This document shows, piece after piece, positions 15,460-24,864 of a stretch of 64,000 nucleotides of DNA (position 1 is its first letter; each line of letters starts with the position of its first letter). The DNA comes from Limnospira fusiformis SAG 85.79. GTDB taxonomy: Bacteria; Cyanobacteriota; Cyanobacteriia; Cyanobacteriales; Microcoleaceae. The stretch covers positions 4,717,363-4,781,362 of the forward strand of contig NZ_CP051185.1 in the NCBI RefSeq assembly GCF_012516315.1, read 5' to 3'. The position numbers were made by a program, and so were the translations under genes. Below the pieces are notes generated by a model that was not told the DNA's origin, ran no database searches, and was given only the letters and a program-made list of their open reading frames with translations.

Positions 15460-17223
15460 CTAGAATTTGTTAGTAATCCACACCGCTTGATAGGGTTGTA
15501 ATATGTATTTAGAGTAAATGTCGGTAATAATCTCCCCACTGATTAAATCTAACCAAGGATCGATACAGATCAGGTTGACATCTCTTAAATTCAGTTGTTG
15601 GGGTTTATCGGTCAAATTAAAGATACAGAAAATGCTTTGGTCTCTGGTCATACTTTGTCGCCAAAACCCAAATAGCGATCGCTTCAATTGTAGGGTGTAT
15701 TGAGTAGCGTTAGGATGAAAAGCACCCTGTTGGCGACGGATTTTAATGCGCCGACAGATTTCGCGGAATACAAGCGATCGAGGAGAATGGGGGTCCTCTA
15801 AATCCTTTTGTAAATCCTCAATCTGCCACTTATAGCGATTGATTGACCGATTCATTCCCGTCTGTTGTAACCTTTCATAATCATTGGGAGTAGCCAATAA
15901 ACTATGAATATAAAATGCGGGAATCCCTTCTAAAGACATCATCAGAGTTTGGGAACAAATAAATCGCTGAATTTGCCAGGTATCCTCTCCCTTAACTGTG
16001 CCTTTCATCGCATCAAATAAGGAAATATTAATTTCATAGGGACTCTCACTACCATCTGGCTTTTTCCTCATGCTAATTTTACCGCCAAATTTCTCCATAG
16101 TCGTCAACAGGCTTTGATATTCCTCATCGGAAAGTAAACCCTCGGCGGGACGTAAACCAATGCCATCATGGGAAGCCGTAAAATTAAAATAAGCACAGCC
16201 TAGGGGTGCCGGTGGCATACTCATCATCCAGGTTCTGAGATGGTCTGATTTACCCTGAAGCATCGCATTTAACAACAGTGGCGGCAAGCTGAAGTTATAA
16301 ATCATGTGCGCCTCATTTCGATTGCCAAAATAGCTCAGATTTTCCCGGTTTGGTACGTTAGTTTCCGTAATCACAGCTACTTCTGGATCTATCATATTTA
16401 CCAGTTCCCGCAGTAGTTTAATAATCGCATGGGTTGGGGGTAAATGAATGCAAGATGTGCCGATTTCTTTCCACAGAAAACCCACGGCATCTAGGCGAAT
16501 ATATCTGGCTTTGGCGCTGACTATATAAAATCTGATGATTTTTAAAAACTCAATTAAGACATCAGGATTGGCAAAATTAACATCAATCTGATCTTCGCTA
16601 AAAGTCGCCCAAACGTGCTTTTCTCCATCAACAGTCTCTACTTTGACTAATACTGGACTGTTGCGGGGTCTGACAACTTCTGATAGGTTTTTGCCCGGTT
16701 CAACCACTATAAAATAATCACAGCCTGGTTTTTTCCCGGCTTGGAATTGTTGGAACCAATCGTGCTTACTGGAAACATGATTAAGCACTACATCTACCAT
16801 TAAGTTAAATTGACGAGCAATGGTTTTGATATCTTCCCAGTCTCCGAGTTGAGGATTAACGCTTAAATAGTCACTGACCGCAAATCCATCATCGGACGTA
16901 TAGGGAAAAAAGGGTAAAATATGCACACCGGTGATGGTATCTTTCAGGTTTTCTCCTAAGAATTTTGCCAAAACTTCTAGGGGTTTTCGGTCAGTATGAC
17001 GGCTGTAAATACTATCCCCATAGGTGATTAATGTCACGTTGTTTTCTGTCCATTTGTTGGGGTTTTCATAGCCAGTGGGAATATATAAATTTTCGCCAAT
17101 TACGGCAAATAGACGGTCTAAAATACTCGGAATTGTGGCGGGTTCGTAAGCGATTTCTAGCAAGGGCTGGAGGCGCATACAAAAATATTGATAATCACTA
17201 TAAGTCGATCGCGTGGGTTTCAT
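15460..17223 (-). CDS. GH13 subfamily 18 sugar phosphorylase (sucrose/glucosylglycerate phosphorylase-like)
   Basis: 587 residues with the GH13 TIM barrel: DVVLNHVS (region I), IRLDAVGF with the nucleophile Asp near residue 243, VITETNVP with the acid/base Glu near 285, and NFTASHDGIG (region IV). HILPFFPYTSDDGFAVSDY is typical of sucrose phosphorylases, not amylases. The family cleaves alpha-glucosides such as sucrose, glucosylglycerate or glucosylglycerol with phosphate to glucose 1-phosphate. Compatible-solute turnover is the likely role. Length is normal for the glucosylglycerate-type branch. The precise substrate cannot be given. No signal peptide, so cytoplasmic. Confidence 0.85.
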   Translation of the reverse strand: MKPTRSTYSDYQYFCMRLQPLLEIAYEPATIPSILDRLFAVIGENLYIPTGYENPNKWTENNVTLITYGDSIYSRHTDRKPLEVLAKFLGENLKDTITGVHILPFFPYTSDDGFAVSDYLSVNPQLGDWEDIKTIARQFNLMVDVVLNHVSSKHDWFQQFQAGKKPGCDYFIVVEPGKNLSEVVRPRNSPVLVKVETVDGEKHVWATFSEDQIDVNFANPDVLIEFLKIIRFYIVSAKARYIRLDAVGFLWKEIGTSCIHLPPTHAIIKLLRELVNMIDPEVAVITETNVPNRENLSYFGNRNEAHMIYNFSLPPLLLNAMLQGKSDHLRTWMMSMPPAPLGCAYFNFTASHDGIGLRPAEGLLSDEEYQSLLTTMEKFGGKISMRKKPDGSESPYEINISLFDAMKGTVKGEDTWQIQRFICSQTLMMSLEGIPAFYIHSLLATPNDYERLQQTGMNRSINRYKWQIEDLQKDLEDPHSPRSLVFREICRRIKIRRQQGAFHPNATQYTLQLKRSLFGFWRQSMTRDQSIFCIFNLTDKPQQLNLRDVNLICIDPWLDLISGEIITDIYSKYILQPYQAVWITNKF

Positions 17224-17599
17224 ATTGTTTCCTCTGTGGATTCGATTGTTGAGAGCAATTAGCCAGTATACAGTAGATGATTAAATATCAACTTAATTCT
17301 CCTGGGGCTGAGGATATTGAGAATTGCGCCTAGGTTAAGAAAGGTTAAAATTTAGCATTTTAACAGTAAATTAAGTTATAGTAAATGCAGAGAACAGTCA
17401 GTGCAAATTTGCGTCAAGTTCTTAGTAGATGCTTTGGCCTGATCATGCTACCGTTTGTAGTAGGCTAACTATCCCCAGCTTTTAAGCATAACCGATTTTT
17501 CCATAATCGTCTAGGGGGATCAGCAATTTTGGTTGAAGCGTCCGCCACTTGAGGAGCGATCGCCATTTGAAGCATTGATCAATTAACAGGCTAAGTCTT
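17224..17599. other. Divergent intergenic region, no gene seen
   Basis: 376 bp between the divergently read phosphorylase and thioredoxin-like genes, so promoters for both should lie here. Short A/T-rich blocks near 17340-17395 are the best candidates. No open frame or strong hairpin seen. Confidence 0.5.
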
Positions 17600-19018
17600 A
17601 TGTTGAGGAAAAACTGGTTGCGTCCAACTCTCATCTTCTGTTTCTCCCTATTACTGGGAATACTAACCGTAACAGCCGGAGCGATATCCGCCAATGATGG
17701 GACTTCCGTAGATGTGTTATTTTTTACCAGCGAAAACTGTCCCTATTGTCGTCAACAAAAAGCCTTTTTACTCCCCGTAGTCGAAGCGAATGACAATATC
17801 AGCCTAACCATGGTTGATGTTGACAACCAGCCGGAAAAATTCCAAGAATTTCTTGATGAGAATAACATCAGTAGTCGCGCGGTTCCCCGAACTATAATTG
17901 GTGATAAATCCTTTATCGGTTTTTCTCCAGACCCAGGAGAGTTGGAATTTATCCCATCCTATCAGGCTTATATAGGCTATCAGAACCAAATTATTAATGC
18001 TATTCAAGCCGAGTTAGGAACTGCTGTGATCATTCCCGGTCAAACGGTTAATGTACAGCCGACACCCACTACAACGCCTCCACCACAAGGTATACCTGTC
18101 TGGGTTTTATCATTTTTACCCCTAGCTTATGTAGTCACCTACCCAATTTTCAGCATTAAAGATAAACCAGTCGAAACGAAGAGATTATGGTTGGGGGGGC
18201 TAACCGGTGTAATTATGGTTAGTCTATTTTTGGCGATCGCATTTACCCCAGATGCAGTAATTAGAGGATTTGCTGCGGCTTTACCCTTTCCCCTATTTGT
18301 ATTTATCATCGCCTTAGCAGACGGCTTTAACCCCTGTGCTTTTACAGTGTTAATTATCCTATTATCCCTGCTGACCTATACTAAAAGTAGGCGAGATATG
18401 GCGATAGTAGGTTCCACCTTTGTGGTGACATCAGGAGTCATGTATTTTGTGTTTATCATGGCTATGGTATTAGTGGGCTCAATTTTCATCGATAGATATG
18501 GTCAAATAGTGATGATTATATTGGGTGCTGTGATCACCATTGCTGGTTTAATTAACATTAAAGACTTCTTTTGGTTCAAAAAATCTGTGTCTCTGTCTTT
18601 ATCCCAAGAACAGCAAATTGAGATTACCAAAAAAGCCCGAAACATCGTCAACCAATTACAATCAGCTAAAAGCGATCGCCGAAAATTTGCCGCCGCCTTA
18701 TTGGCTACAGTTTTATTAGCAATTTTCGTCAACCTAGTAGAGTTAGGATGTACAGCCATTTTACCCACTGTATATATGGCAACCCTAGTCAACTATTGTC
18801 AGACTAATGTTTTACTGTGTTATAGTCTCTGGACGGCTTTTTATGCTGTAGTCTATATTCTGCCGCTATTGGGGATTCTCATCAGTTTTATTTACTCTTT
18901 TTCATCCTATCGTCTAACCGAAGAAAAAGGGCGATTACTGAAACTATTTGCGGGAGCCTTTATGGTATTCTTTGGATTAGTGATGATTGCTAAACCCGAA
19001 TTACTGGTCTTAGGATAG
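17600..19018 (+). CDS. Thioredoxin/glutaredoxin domain fused to a CcdA-like membrane domain
   Basis: 472 residues. An N-terminal hydrophobic signal/anchor (about 8-30) leads to a thioredoxin-fold domain with CPYC at Cys47/Cys50 in VLFFTSENCPYCRQQ and cis-Pro context AVPRTIIGDKSFIGF. A Pro/Thr-rich linker (about 150-165) is followed by six to eight membrane helices. FNPCAFTVLIILLSLLTYT near residue 245 and the second-half VELGCTAILPTVYM resemble the paired cysteine-proline half repeats of DsbD/CcdA proteins. The expected role is passing electrons across the membrane to a lumenal or periplasmic thiol partner. The substrate is unknown. The start is followed by a normal signal-type N-terminus. 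The gene converges with the next one with a 9-bp gap. Confidence 0.82.
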   Translation: MLRKNWLRPTLIFCFSLLLGILTVTAGAISANDGTSVDVLFFTSENCPYCRQQKAFLLPVVEANDNISLTMVDVDNQPEKFQEFLDENNISSRAVPRTIIGDKSFIGFSPDPGELEFIPSYQAYIGYQNQIINAIQAELGTAVIIPGQTVNVQPTPTTTPPPQGIPVWVLSFLPLAYVVTYPIFSIKDKPVETKRLWLGGLTGVIMVSLFLAIAFTPDAVIRGFAAALPFPLFVFIIALADGFNPCAFTVLIILLSLLTYTKSRRDMAIVGSTFVVTSGVMYFVFIMAMVLVGSIFIDRYGQIVMIILGAVITIAGLINIKDFFWFKKSVSLSLSQEQQIEITKKARNIVNQLQSAKSDRRKFAAALLATVLLAIFVNLVELGCTAILPTVYMATLVNYCQTNVLLCYSLWTAFYAVVYILPLLGILISFIYSFSSYRLTEEKGRLLKLFAGAFMVFFGLVMIAKPELLVLG

Positions 19019-19027
19019 AGCCACCCG

Positions 19028-19381
19028 TCAATATACCACCGTACAGAACAAAAACTTAACGCGATCGCCCAGTTTTTGTTTTAACTCATCTAGGGAGGCT
19101 GCATCACTCACCAAATTCCCGCCTTTGAGGGCTACCCATCTACCTCGGTAGCCCTGGCGGTTTTGGACAACCCAGTTAAAATTCAAAGACATCTCAGGGT
19201 TAGGTGGTAAGCGGTGAAACTCCAAGGTTTTCGGTCCAAAAAGCTGCATATATCGTTTAATTTTGTCCGAGTTAGGATAAGACTTAAACGCTTCGCAGGC
19301 TAAATCTGCGGCTTGATGGAAATTATCCTGACTCAAAGCGCGATCGATGGCGGTAATATATTGCTCAGGTGAGTGATTCAT
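19028..19381 (-). CDS. Small conserved protein with DUF5678-like domain
   Basis: 117 residues. The first half (about 1-45) is an alpha-helical TPR-like hairpin, ITAIDRALSQDNFHQAADLA. The second half (about 65-110), WVVQNRQGYRGRWVALKGGNLV then LDELKQKLGDRVKFLF, resembles the DUF5678 family, whose function is unknown. No signal peptide. It lies head-on against the thioredoxin-like gene and 56 bp downstream of trmD on the same strand, so it may be co-transcribed with trmD. Confidence 0.7.
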   Translation of the reverse strand: MNHSPEQYITAIDRALSQDNFHQAADLACEAFKSYPNSDKIKRYMQLFGPKTLEFHRLPPNPEMSLNFNWVVQNRQGYRGRWVALKGGNLVSDAASLDELKQKLGDRVKFLFCTVVY

Positions 19382-19437
19382 GGGATTTCACAGATAGTTG
19401 CGATCGCCTTTAAGAGAGGGTTAGGGGTTTTGTCAGT

Positions 19438-20136
19438 TCAATTTTCCGGCTTAGGAAGTTCCAGACCCGATAACAGGTCAGGACGGCGCTGTTGTGTGCG
19501 TTGAAGTTGTTGTTCTCGTCGCCATTGTTGAATATCAGCATGATTACCAGAGAGCAAAACATCAGGGACACGCATTCCCCGAAACTCAGCCGGGCGGGTA
19601 TAGTGGGGATAGTCTAGTAGTCCATCCTCAAAACTCTCCGCCTTGAGGGATTCAACCTTACCCACAGTACCCGGTCGCAGGCGCACCACACCATTAATCA
19701 AAGCCAGGGCTGGAATTTCGCCCCCAGTTAGGACGAAATCACCCAAAGACACCTCGCGAGTCACCAGGTGCATGACCCGCTCATCGATGCCTTCGTAGTG
19801 TCCACAAATCAAAACCAGTTGGTCATAACCAGTAGCCAAATCGCGAAATAGTCCCTGGTGCATAGTTTCCCCCTGGGGGGTCAACATAATCACCTCTCGT
19901 CGGGGAAGAGAGGGAAGGGACTCAACCGCCGCAAAAATCGGCTCAGGTTTCAATACCATTCCCACCCCGCCGCCGTATGGTTCATCATCGACCCGTCGGT
20001 GCTTGTCGAGGGCAAAATCCCTAGGATTAGTGCAGTAGACCGCCGCGATCTGGCGAGCTATTGCTTTAGCTAGAAGTCCTGACTGTAGGGGGCTAGAGAA
20101 AAATTCAGGGAACAGAGTAATAATGTCAAATCGCAC
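19438..20136 (-). CDS. trmD: tRNA (guanine-N1-)-methyltransferase
   Basis: 232 residues, the normal TrmD length. It makes m1G37 next to the anticodon of tRNAs reading CUN, CCN and CGG, preventing +1 frameshifting, and is essential in bacteria. SPOUT trefoil-knot landmarks are clear: MRFDIITLFPEFF at the N-terminus, the YGGGVGMVLKPEP loop, LICGHYEGIDERV, SLGDFVLTGGEIPAL, and the C-terminal DYPHYTRPAEFRG. A Gln-rich tail, QQWRREQQLQRTQQRRPDLL, is usual. It is not in the classic rpsP-rimM-trmD-rplS operon, as is common in cyanobacteria. Confidence 0.96.
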   Translation of the reverse strand: MRFDIITLFPEFFSSPLQSGLLAKAIARQIAAVYCTNPRDFALDKHRRVDDEPYGGGVGMVLKPEPIFAAVESLPSLPRREVIMLTPQGETMHQGLFRDLATGYDQLVLICGHYEGIDERVMHLVTREVSLGDFVLTGGEIPALALINGVVRLRPGTVGKVESLKAESFEDGLLDYPHYTRPAEFRGMRVPDVLLSGNHADIQQWRREQQLQRTQQRRPDLLSGLELPKPEN

Positions 20137-21129
20137 GGAACCTCAAACCAAGCCAGTAACTGTATGATTAACCCTCCAGCCACCGTACCTGCTATGGTAG
20201 GTGCTTGTTTCCCAGAATTGCTCCTGAGAGATACCTCGACAGGCAGCAAAACCAGTAGATCTGACGACTGACTGATGCCAACCGTTCCCAGAGTTAGCAG
20301 GCTCGGGCAATGCCTGACTTTTACTCTCAATCGGTCGCTTGCTGGGAGCTGATAGAAGCATTGTAGCAAATTGGTACCGACTATGGCTGAAAAAGATGGG
20401 CGCGTCATACTTTTAGCCACAGCCATTAGACAACTTGAGCCTTACTGGCAACCAACCAAAAAGATAAAAACAGATGTGATCCGTGAACAAGAACAGACTC
20501 CTTGTTATAAAATCGGGCAGCGGGGCTTGGTGTAACACCCTCGATCCCGAAAATCTGGGAAAGTCCGGTGGGTCTGGTGGGTCTAAAGAATTGTTTAAAT
20601 CCGTATCAAAATATACTAAAATGCTAATATTTGCGCTAATTTGGTAATTTTTCCTGGCAGCATCTGTGTGCATTTCCGGCAAAAGGAGATTAAGCGAGGG
20701 TCTGCCAAGCAAATAGAATCTGGTGTGATCACCTTCAAGTCCAAATTTATCCGGGTTCCCTGACAGGATTTAAGTTAAATTGGCTATTAAGCAAATGTTA
20801 AGTTCGAGCATCTCTAAGTCAAGAGATTCGGGAATCCGGGCAGGTGATGGGGTGAATCGAGAAAGAACCATAACCCATTGGGAAACTAGCCAGATTCTTG
20901 GTCAAATTGGGTAAATATCCTCTGGTTAGGGCGATAGTTAGTGTCACTCACCTAAAACCGAGGAGGGCAACTTCACAAGAGACAAAGTTTTGCTGTCCCC
21001 TTTTATGCCAAATTTATGTCAGAAGGCAGTGAAGTCAAACCAGACCCGGAAAAGGGTGGTGGTGCAGAATCTGGAGTCCGCCAAAGAAGCCCGCTAAGTT
21101 GAATTCATGCCTATCATGAGGAGAACAAT
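20137..21129. other. Long intergenic region between trmD and cphB
   Basis: Nearly 1 kb without a convincing gene. Open frames on the minus strand (20143-20361, 20070-20426, 20413-20712) have atypical composition and no recognisable motif. The last 200 bp should hold the promoter and leader of cphB, and a short open frame at 21016-21102 lies there. Confidence 0.45.
21016..21102 (+). CDS. Possible 28-codon leader ORF upstream of cphB
   Basis: ATG at 21016 gives MSEGSEVKPDPEKGGGAESG and eight more residues, with a stop 27 bp before the cphB start. It is hydrophilic and glycine/glutamate-rich. I see no clear ribosome binding site. It could be a leader peptide, a small protein, or chance; I do not recognise it. 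Confidence 0.2.
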   Translation: MSEGSEVKPDPEKGGGAESGVRQRSPLS

Positions 21130-21987
21130 ATGCAGCAGTTGACATCTCAAGCCCTTGAACAAATGATTAATCCAAAAACTCAAACCTCAATTTTAGTCAT
21201 TGGAGGAGCCGAAGATAAGATTCATGGACGTGAGATTCTGCAAACCTTTTTCAGTCGTGCTGGGGGGGAAAATGCCCAACTGGCAATTATTCCCTCAGCC
21301 TCCAGAGAACCGAGTATTCAAGGAGAACGCTACCAAAAAATTTTTGAGAATATGGGAGCGAAGACCCTGAAAGTGTTTGATATTCGGGAGCGACATCACT
21401 GTGAAGATCCACAATGGCACGATTATTTAGAGGATTGTACAGGGGTGTTTATGACGGGAGGAGATCAGTTAAGGCTGTACAGTTTGTTGGCAGATACGCC
21501 CCTAATGGAGAAAATTCGGGTAGCAGCTAGGGCGGGTAAAATAGCCCTGGCGGGAACCAGTGCCGGGGCGGCGGTGATGAGCCATCACATGATCGCTGGG
21601 GGGGGTAGTGGGGAATCTCCTAATCGATCGCTAGTGGATATGGCTACCGGGCTGGATATTCTACCGGATTTGATCGTAGACCAACATTTTCATAATCGCA
21701 ACCGCTTCTCTCGTCTAATTAGTGCGATCGCCGCCCATCCCGATAAAATGGGGATTGGCATTGATGAAGACACCTGCGCCATGTTTGAAGGAGAAGGGCG
21801 AGTGCGGGTAATTGGTAAGGGAACCGTGACCATAATAGATGCTAAAGATCTATCCTATACCAATGTAGCCCAGGCGGGGGCTACGGACCCACTGAGCTTA
21901 TTTAACCTGCGGGTCAATATTCTCTGCCACGGTGACAGTTATAATATGCGAACCCACACCGCCTTCCCAGCAGCAGCCAGCTTATAG
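21130..21987 (+). CDS. cphB: Cyanophycinase
   Basis: 285 residues; a serine peptidase of family S51 that cuts cyanophycin (multi-L-arginyl-poly-L-aspartate) into beta-Asp-Arg dipeptides. The nucleophile is Ser144 in LAGTSAGAAVMS; ILVIGGAEDKIHGREIL at the N-terminus and VDQHFHNRNRFSRLISA in the C-terminal half are hallmarks of CphB. Length is normal. A good ribosome site (GAGGAG, 7 bp before ATG) supports the start. It is 132 bp upstream of cphA in the same direction, the usual cyanobacterial order, so one operon both makes and degrades the nitrogen reserve. A strong hairpin lies between the two. Confidence 0.97.
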   Translation: MQQLTSQALEQMINPKTQTSILVIGGAEDKIHGREILQTFFSRAGGENAQLAIIPSASREPSIQGERYQKIFENMGAKTLKVFDIRERHHCEDPQWHDYLEDCTGVFMTGGDQLRLYSLLADTPLMEKIRVAARAGKIALAGTSAGAAVMSHHMIAGGGSGESPNRSLVDMATGLDILPDLIVDQHFHNRNRFSRLISAIAAHPDKMGIGIDEDTCAMFEGEGRVRVIGKGTVTIIDAKDLSYTNVAQAGATDPLSLFNLRVNILCHGDSYNMRTHTAFPAAASL

Positions 21988-22016
21988 TTCGGATTGCTGT
22001 ATCATATTCAGGTCGC

Positions 22017-22041
22017 AAAACTGTTCGCATTGAACAGTTTT
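22017..22041 (+). terminator. Perfect 10-bp hairpin between cphB and cphA
   Basis: AAAACTGTTC, loop GCATT, GAACAGTTTT. It lies 30 bp after the cphB stop and about 78 bp before the cphA start. No long T run follows, although the stem itself ends in TTTT. It may attenuate transcription or stabilise the cphB message and so set the ratio of the two enzymes. Confidence 0.55.
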
Positions 22042-22119
22042 GAGGTCTTTGAAGTTTGACATTGAATAACACAGAGACTTGTCACCAAAATAATTCCTGG
22101 ATCACCCACCGAGACAGAT

Positions 22120-24807
22120 ATGAAAATTCTTAGAATCCAAACTCTCAGAGGTCCTAACTACTGGAGTATCAGACGACACAAGCTGATCGTAATGCGTCTT
22201 GACCTAGAAGAATTATCAGAACGCTACTCCTCAGATATTCCCGGATTTTATCAAGGTTTAACCTCCGTTTTGCCTAGTTTAGTAGAGCATTGTTGTTCTC
22301 CGGGAGTGCGGGGTGGCTTTCTCAGTCGGGTGGAACGGGGAACATTAATGGGTCATATTATTGAGCACGTGGCGCTGGAACTGCAACAACTAGCCGGAAT
22401 GCCTGTGGGGTTTGGTCGGACGCGGGAAACCTCCACGGCGGGAGTGTTTCAGGTGGTCTATGAATACGAAAATGAACAGGCGGGCCGATATGCAGGGCGG
22501 GCGGCGGTGCGTCTGTGTCAGAGTATTGCCGAAACTGGCAGTTATCCGGCTGAAGAACTCACTCAAGACCTCGAAGATCTCAAGGAATTAAAAGCCCAAG
22601 GGTCCCTCGGTCCGAGTACGGAAGCGATCATCAAAGAAGCGGAATTTCGCCACATCCCCTGGATGCAACTAAACGCTCGCTTTATGATCCAGTTTGGTTA
22701 TGGTGTCAATCAAAAGCGCATCCAAGCTACCCTCACCAGTAGCACTGGTATTTTGGGGGTGGAACTGGCCTGCGATAAGGAAGGCACTAAACAAGTGCTG
22801 CGGGATGCGGGGATTCCTGTACCACGGGGGACGGTAATTCGTTACTTTGAAGACCTCAGTGATGCGATCGAGGATGTGGGGGGCTATCCCATTGCTATTA
22901 AACCCCTAGATGGCAACCATGGCAGAGGTATTACCCTAGATGTGACTCGTTGGGAAACGGCTCAGACAGCCTATGATGCAGCCAGTGAAGCCTCAAAAAC
23001 CCGTAGTGTGATTATTGAGCGATTCTACAAAGGTCGAGATCATCGGGTTTTAGTCGTCAATGGTCGGGTGGTAGCAGTTTCGGAAAGAGTCCCCGCCCAT
23101 GTGGTTGGTAATGGTAAATCCACCATTGAGGAATTAATCGAGGAAACTAACAAAGACCCTCGCCGGGGAGATGGACATGATAACGTCCTCACCAGAATTG
23201 TGGTTGATCAAACTGTGCTTTCTATGATTGAGGAAGCCGGATATACTATCGATTCAGTCCTACCAAAGGGGGAAGTTTGCTTTTTGCGGGCTACGGCTAA
23301 CCTCAGTACGGGGGGCAGTGCTATCGATCGCACTGATGAAGTCCACCCAGAAAATATCTGGCTATTTGCTCGGGTTGCCAAAATTATTGGCCTAGATGTG
23401 GCCGGAATTGATGTAGTTACCCCAGATATTTCTAAACCCCTGCGGGAGGTGGATGGGGTGGTTGTGGAAGTCAACGCCGCCCCAGGATTTAGAATGCACG
23501 TCGCCCCCAGTGAAGGCCTACCGCGTAATGTGGCCGGGGCGGTGATGGATATGCTATTCCCTGGGTCTTCCCCTAGTCGGATTCCCATTCTTTCCGTCAC
23601 GGGGACTAATGGCAAAACTACCACCACTCGTCTGTTAGCCCACATTATGAAGCAGACGGGTAAAGTAGTTGGTTATACCACCACCGATGGCACTTATATC
23701 GGCGATTATATGGCTGAACCGGGGGATAATACGGGACCCCAAAGCGCTCACCTGATCCTCTGTGACCCCACCGTAGAAGTCGCCGTCCTGGAATCGGCGC
23801 GGGGGGGAATTTTGCGATCGGGTCTGGGTTTTGATACCTGTGATATCGGTGTCGTCCTCAATGTCGCTGCTGATCACCTGGGTTTAGGAGATATCGATAC
23901 CATTGAACAAATGGCTAAGGTCAAAAGTGTGGTGGCTGAGGCAGTTAGCGATCGCGGTTATGCTATCCTTAATGCTGATGATCCCCTAGTGGCTGCCATG
24001 TCGGAACGGGTGAAGGCTCAAGTGGCTTATTTCTCCATGAATCCCGATAATGAGATTATTCTGCGCCATACGGAAGCCGGAGGATTGGCCGCCGTCTATG
24101 AAAATGGCTATCTGTCAATTCTCAAGGGTGATTGGACGCTGCGAATTGAACAGGCGGTAAATGTTCCCCTCACTATGGGCGGTATGGCTCCGTTTATGAT
24201 TGCTAATGCTTTGGCTGCTTGCGCCGCCGCTTTTGCTCAAGGGGTGAAAATTGAGCATATTCGCACCGCCTTGGCTACTTTCATTGCGTCGGCTGACCAG
24301 ACTCCTGGACGCATGAATCTCTTTAATATGGGCAGTTATCATGCTTTGATCGATTATGCCCATAATCCCGCTAGTTATGAAGCCTTGTCTGGGTTTGTCA
24401 ATAACTGGCCGGGGCCTCGGATTGGGGTGGTAGGAGGTCCAGGCGATCGCCGTGATGAAGATTTTGTGACTCTGGGTAAATTGTCCGCTAAGATGTTTGA
24501 CCGGATTATTGTTAAGGAAGATGATGATACCCGAGGACGACCTCGCGGAGATGCAGCCGTTCTGATTACTCAGGGTATTGAAGAAGTCCTTTCACCGGTT
24601 CCCGATCCTCGGGTTAAGCATGAGACGATCCTTAATGAGACAGATGCCATTAATCTCGCCCTAGACCAGGCTCCCAAGGAGGCTCTGGTGGTGATTTTAC
24701 CTGAGAGTGTTAATCGGGCGATCGCTTTAATTAAAGCGCGTAATCCCATCCTCGATACCAACCCAGAAGGCGCTAATTTGAGCGTCGCTAATGCCGAAAT
24801 CAGTTAA
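22120..24807 (+). CDS. cphA: Cyanophycin synthetase
   Basis: 895 residues, normal for CphA1. It polymerises Asp and Arg into cyanophycin using ATP, without ribosomes. Residues 1 to about 160 are the N-terminal domain (MKILRIQTLRGPNYWSIRR, then GHIIEHVALELQQLAGM). Residues about 215-475 form an ATP-grasp domain adding Asp (IKPLDGNHGRGITLDV, EVNAAPGFRMHV). Residues about 485-880 form a Mur-ligase-like domain adding Arg, with P-loop VTGTNGKTTTTR near residue 493 and DYAHNPASYEAL. All key motifs are intact. It follows cphB and ends at a bidirectional hairpin facing the phycobilisome linker-like gene. Confidence 0.97.
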   Translation: MKILRIQTLRGPNYWSIRRHKLIVMRLDLEELSERYSSDIPGFYQGLTSVLPSLVEHCCSPGVRGGFLSRVERGTLMGHIIEHVALELQQLAGMPVGFGRTRETSTAGVFQVVYEYENEQAGRYAGRAAVRLCQSIAETGSYPAEELTQDLEDLKELKAQGSLGPSTEAIIKEAEFRHIPWMQLNARFMIQFGYGVNQKRIQATLTSSTGILGVELACDKEGTKQVLRDAGIPVPRGTVIRYFEDLSDAIEDVGGYPIAIKPLDGNHGRGITLDVTRWETAQTAYDAASEASKTRSVIIERFYKGRDHRVLVVNGRVVAVSERVPAHVVGNGKSTIEELIEETNKDPRRGDGHDNVLTRIVVDQTVLSMIEEAGYTIDSVLPKGEVCFLRATANLSTGGSAIDRTDEVHPENIWLFARVAKIIGLDVAGIDVVTPDISKPLREVDGVVVEVNAAPGFRMHVAPSEGLPRNVAGAVMDMLFPGSSPSRIPILSVTGTNGKTTTTRLLAHIMKQTGKVVGYTTTDGTYIGDYMAEPGDNTGPQSAHLILCDPTVEVAVLESARGGILRSGLGFDTCDIGVVLNVAADHLGLGDIDTIEQMAKVKSVVAEAVSDRGYAILNADDPLVAAMSERVKAQVAYFSMNPDNEIILRHTEAGGLAAVYENGYLSILKGDWTLRIEQAVNVPLTMGGMAPFMIANALAACAAAFAQGVKIEHIRTALATFIASADQTPGRMNLFNMGSYHALIDYAHNPASYEALSGFVNNWPGPRIGVVGGPGDRRDEDFVTLGKLSAKMFDRIIVKEDDDTRGRPRGDAAVLITQGIEEVLSPVPDPRVKHETILNETDAINLALDQAPKEALVVILPESVNRAIALIKARNPILDTNPEGANLSVANAEIS

Positions 24808-24833
24808 CAGGGAGCTCCGGGGTATCCACCGGC

Positions 24834-24853
24834 GGTGCGTCAGGTGACGCACC
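24834..24853. terminator. Hairpin between convergent cphA and linker gene
   Basis: GGTGCGTCA, two bases, TGACGCACC: a perfect 9-bp inverted repeat 26 bp after cphA and 11 bp before the end of the opposite gene. It probably terminates transcription from both sides. The same core (GTGCGTCA-TGACGCAC) is a commonly dispersed repeat in cyanobacteria. Confidence 0.6.
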
Positions 24854-24864
24854 CTACTACCCTA

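Noticed and set aside
20070-20712. Minus-strand ORFs of 72-118 codons upstream of or overlapping trmD
   Set aside because: No motif or ribosome site, odd composition, and one overlaps the trmD start region.
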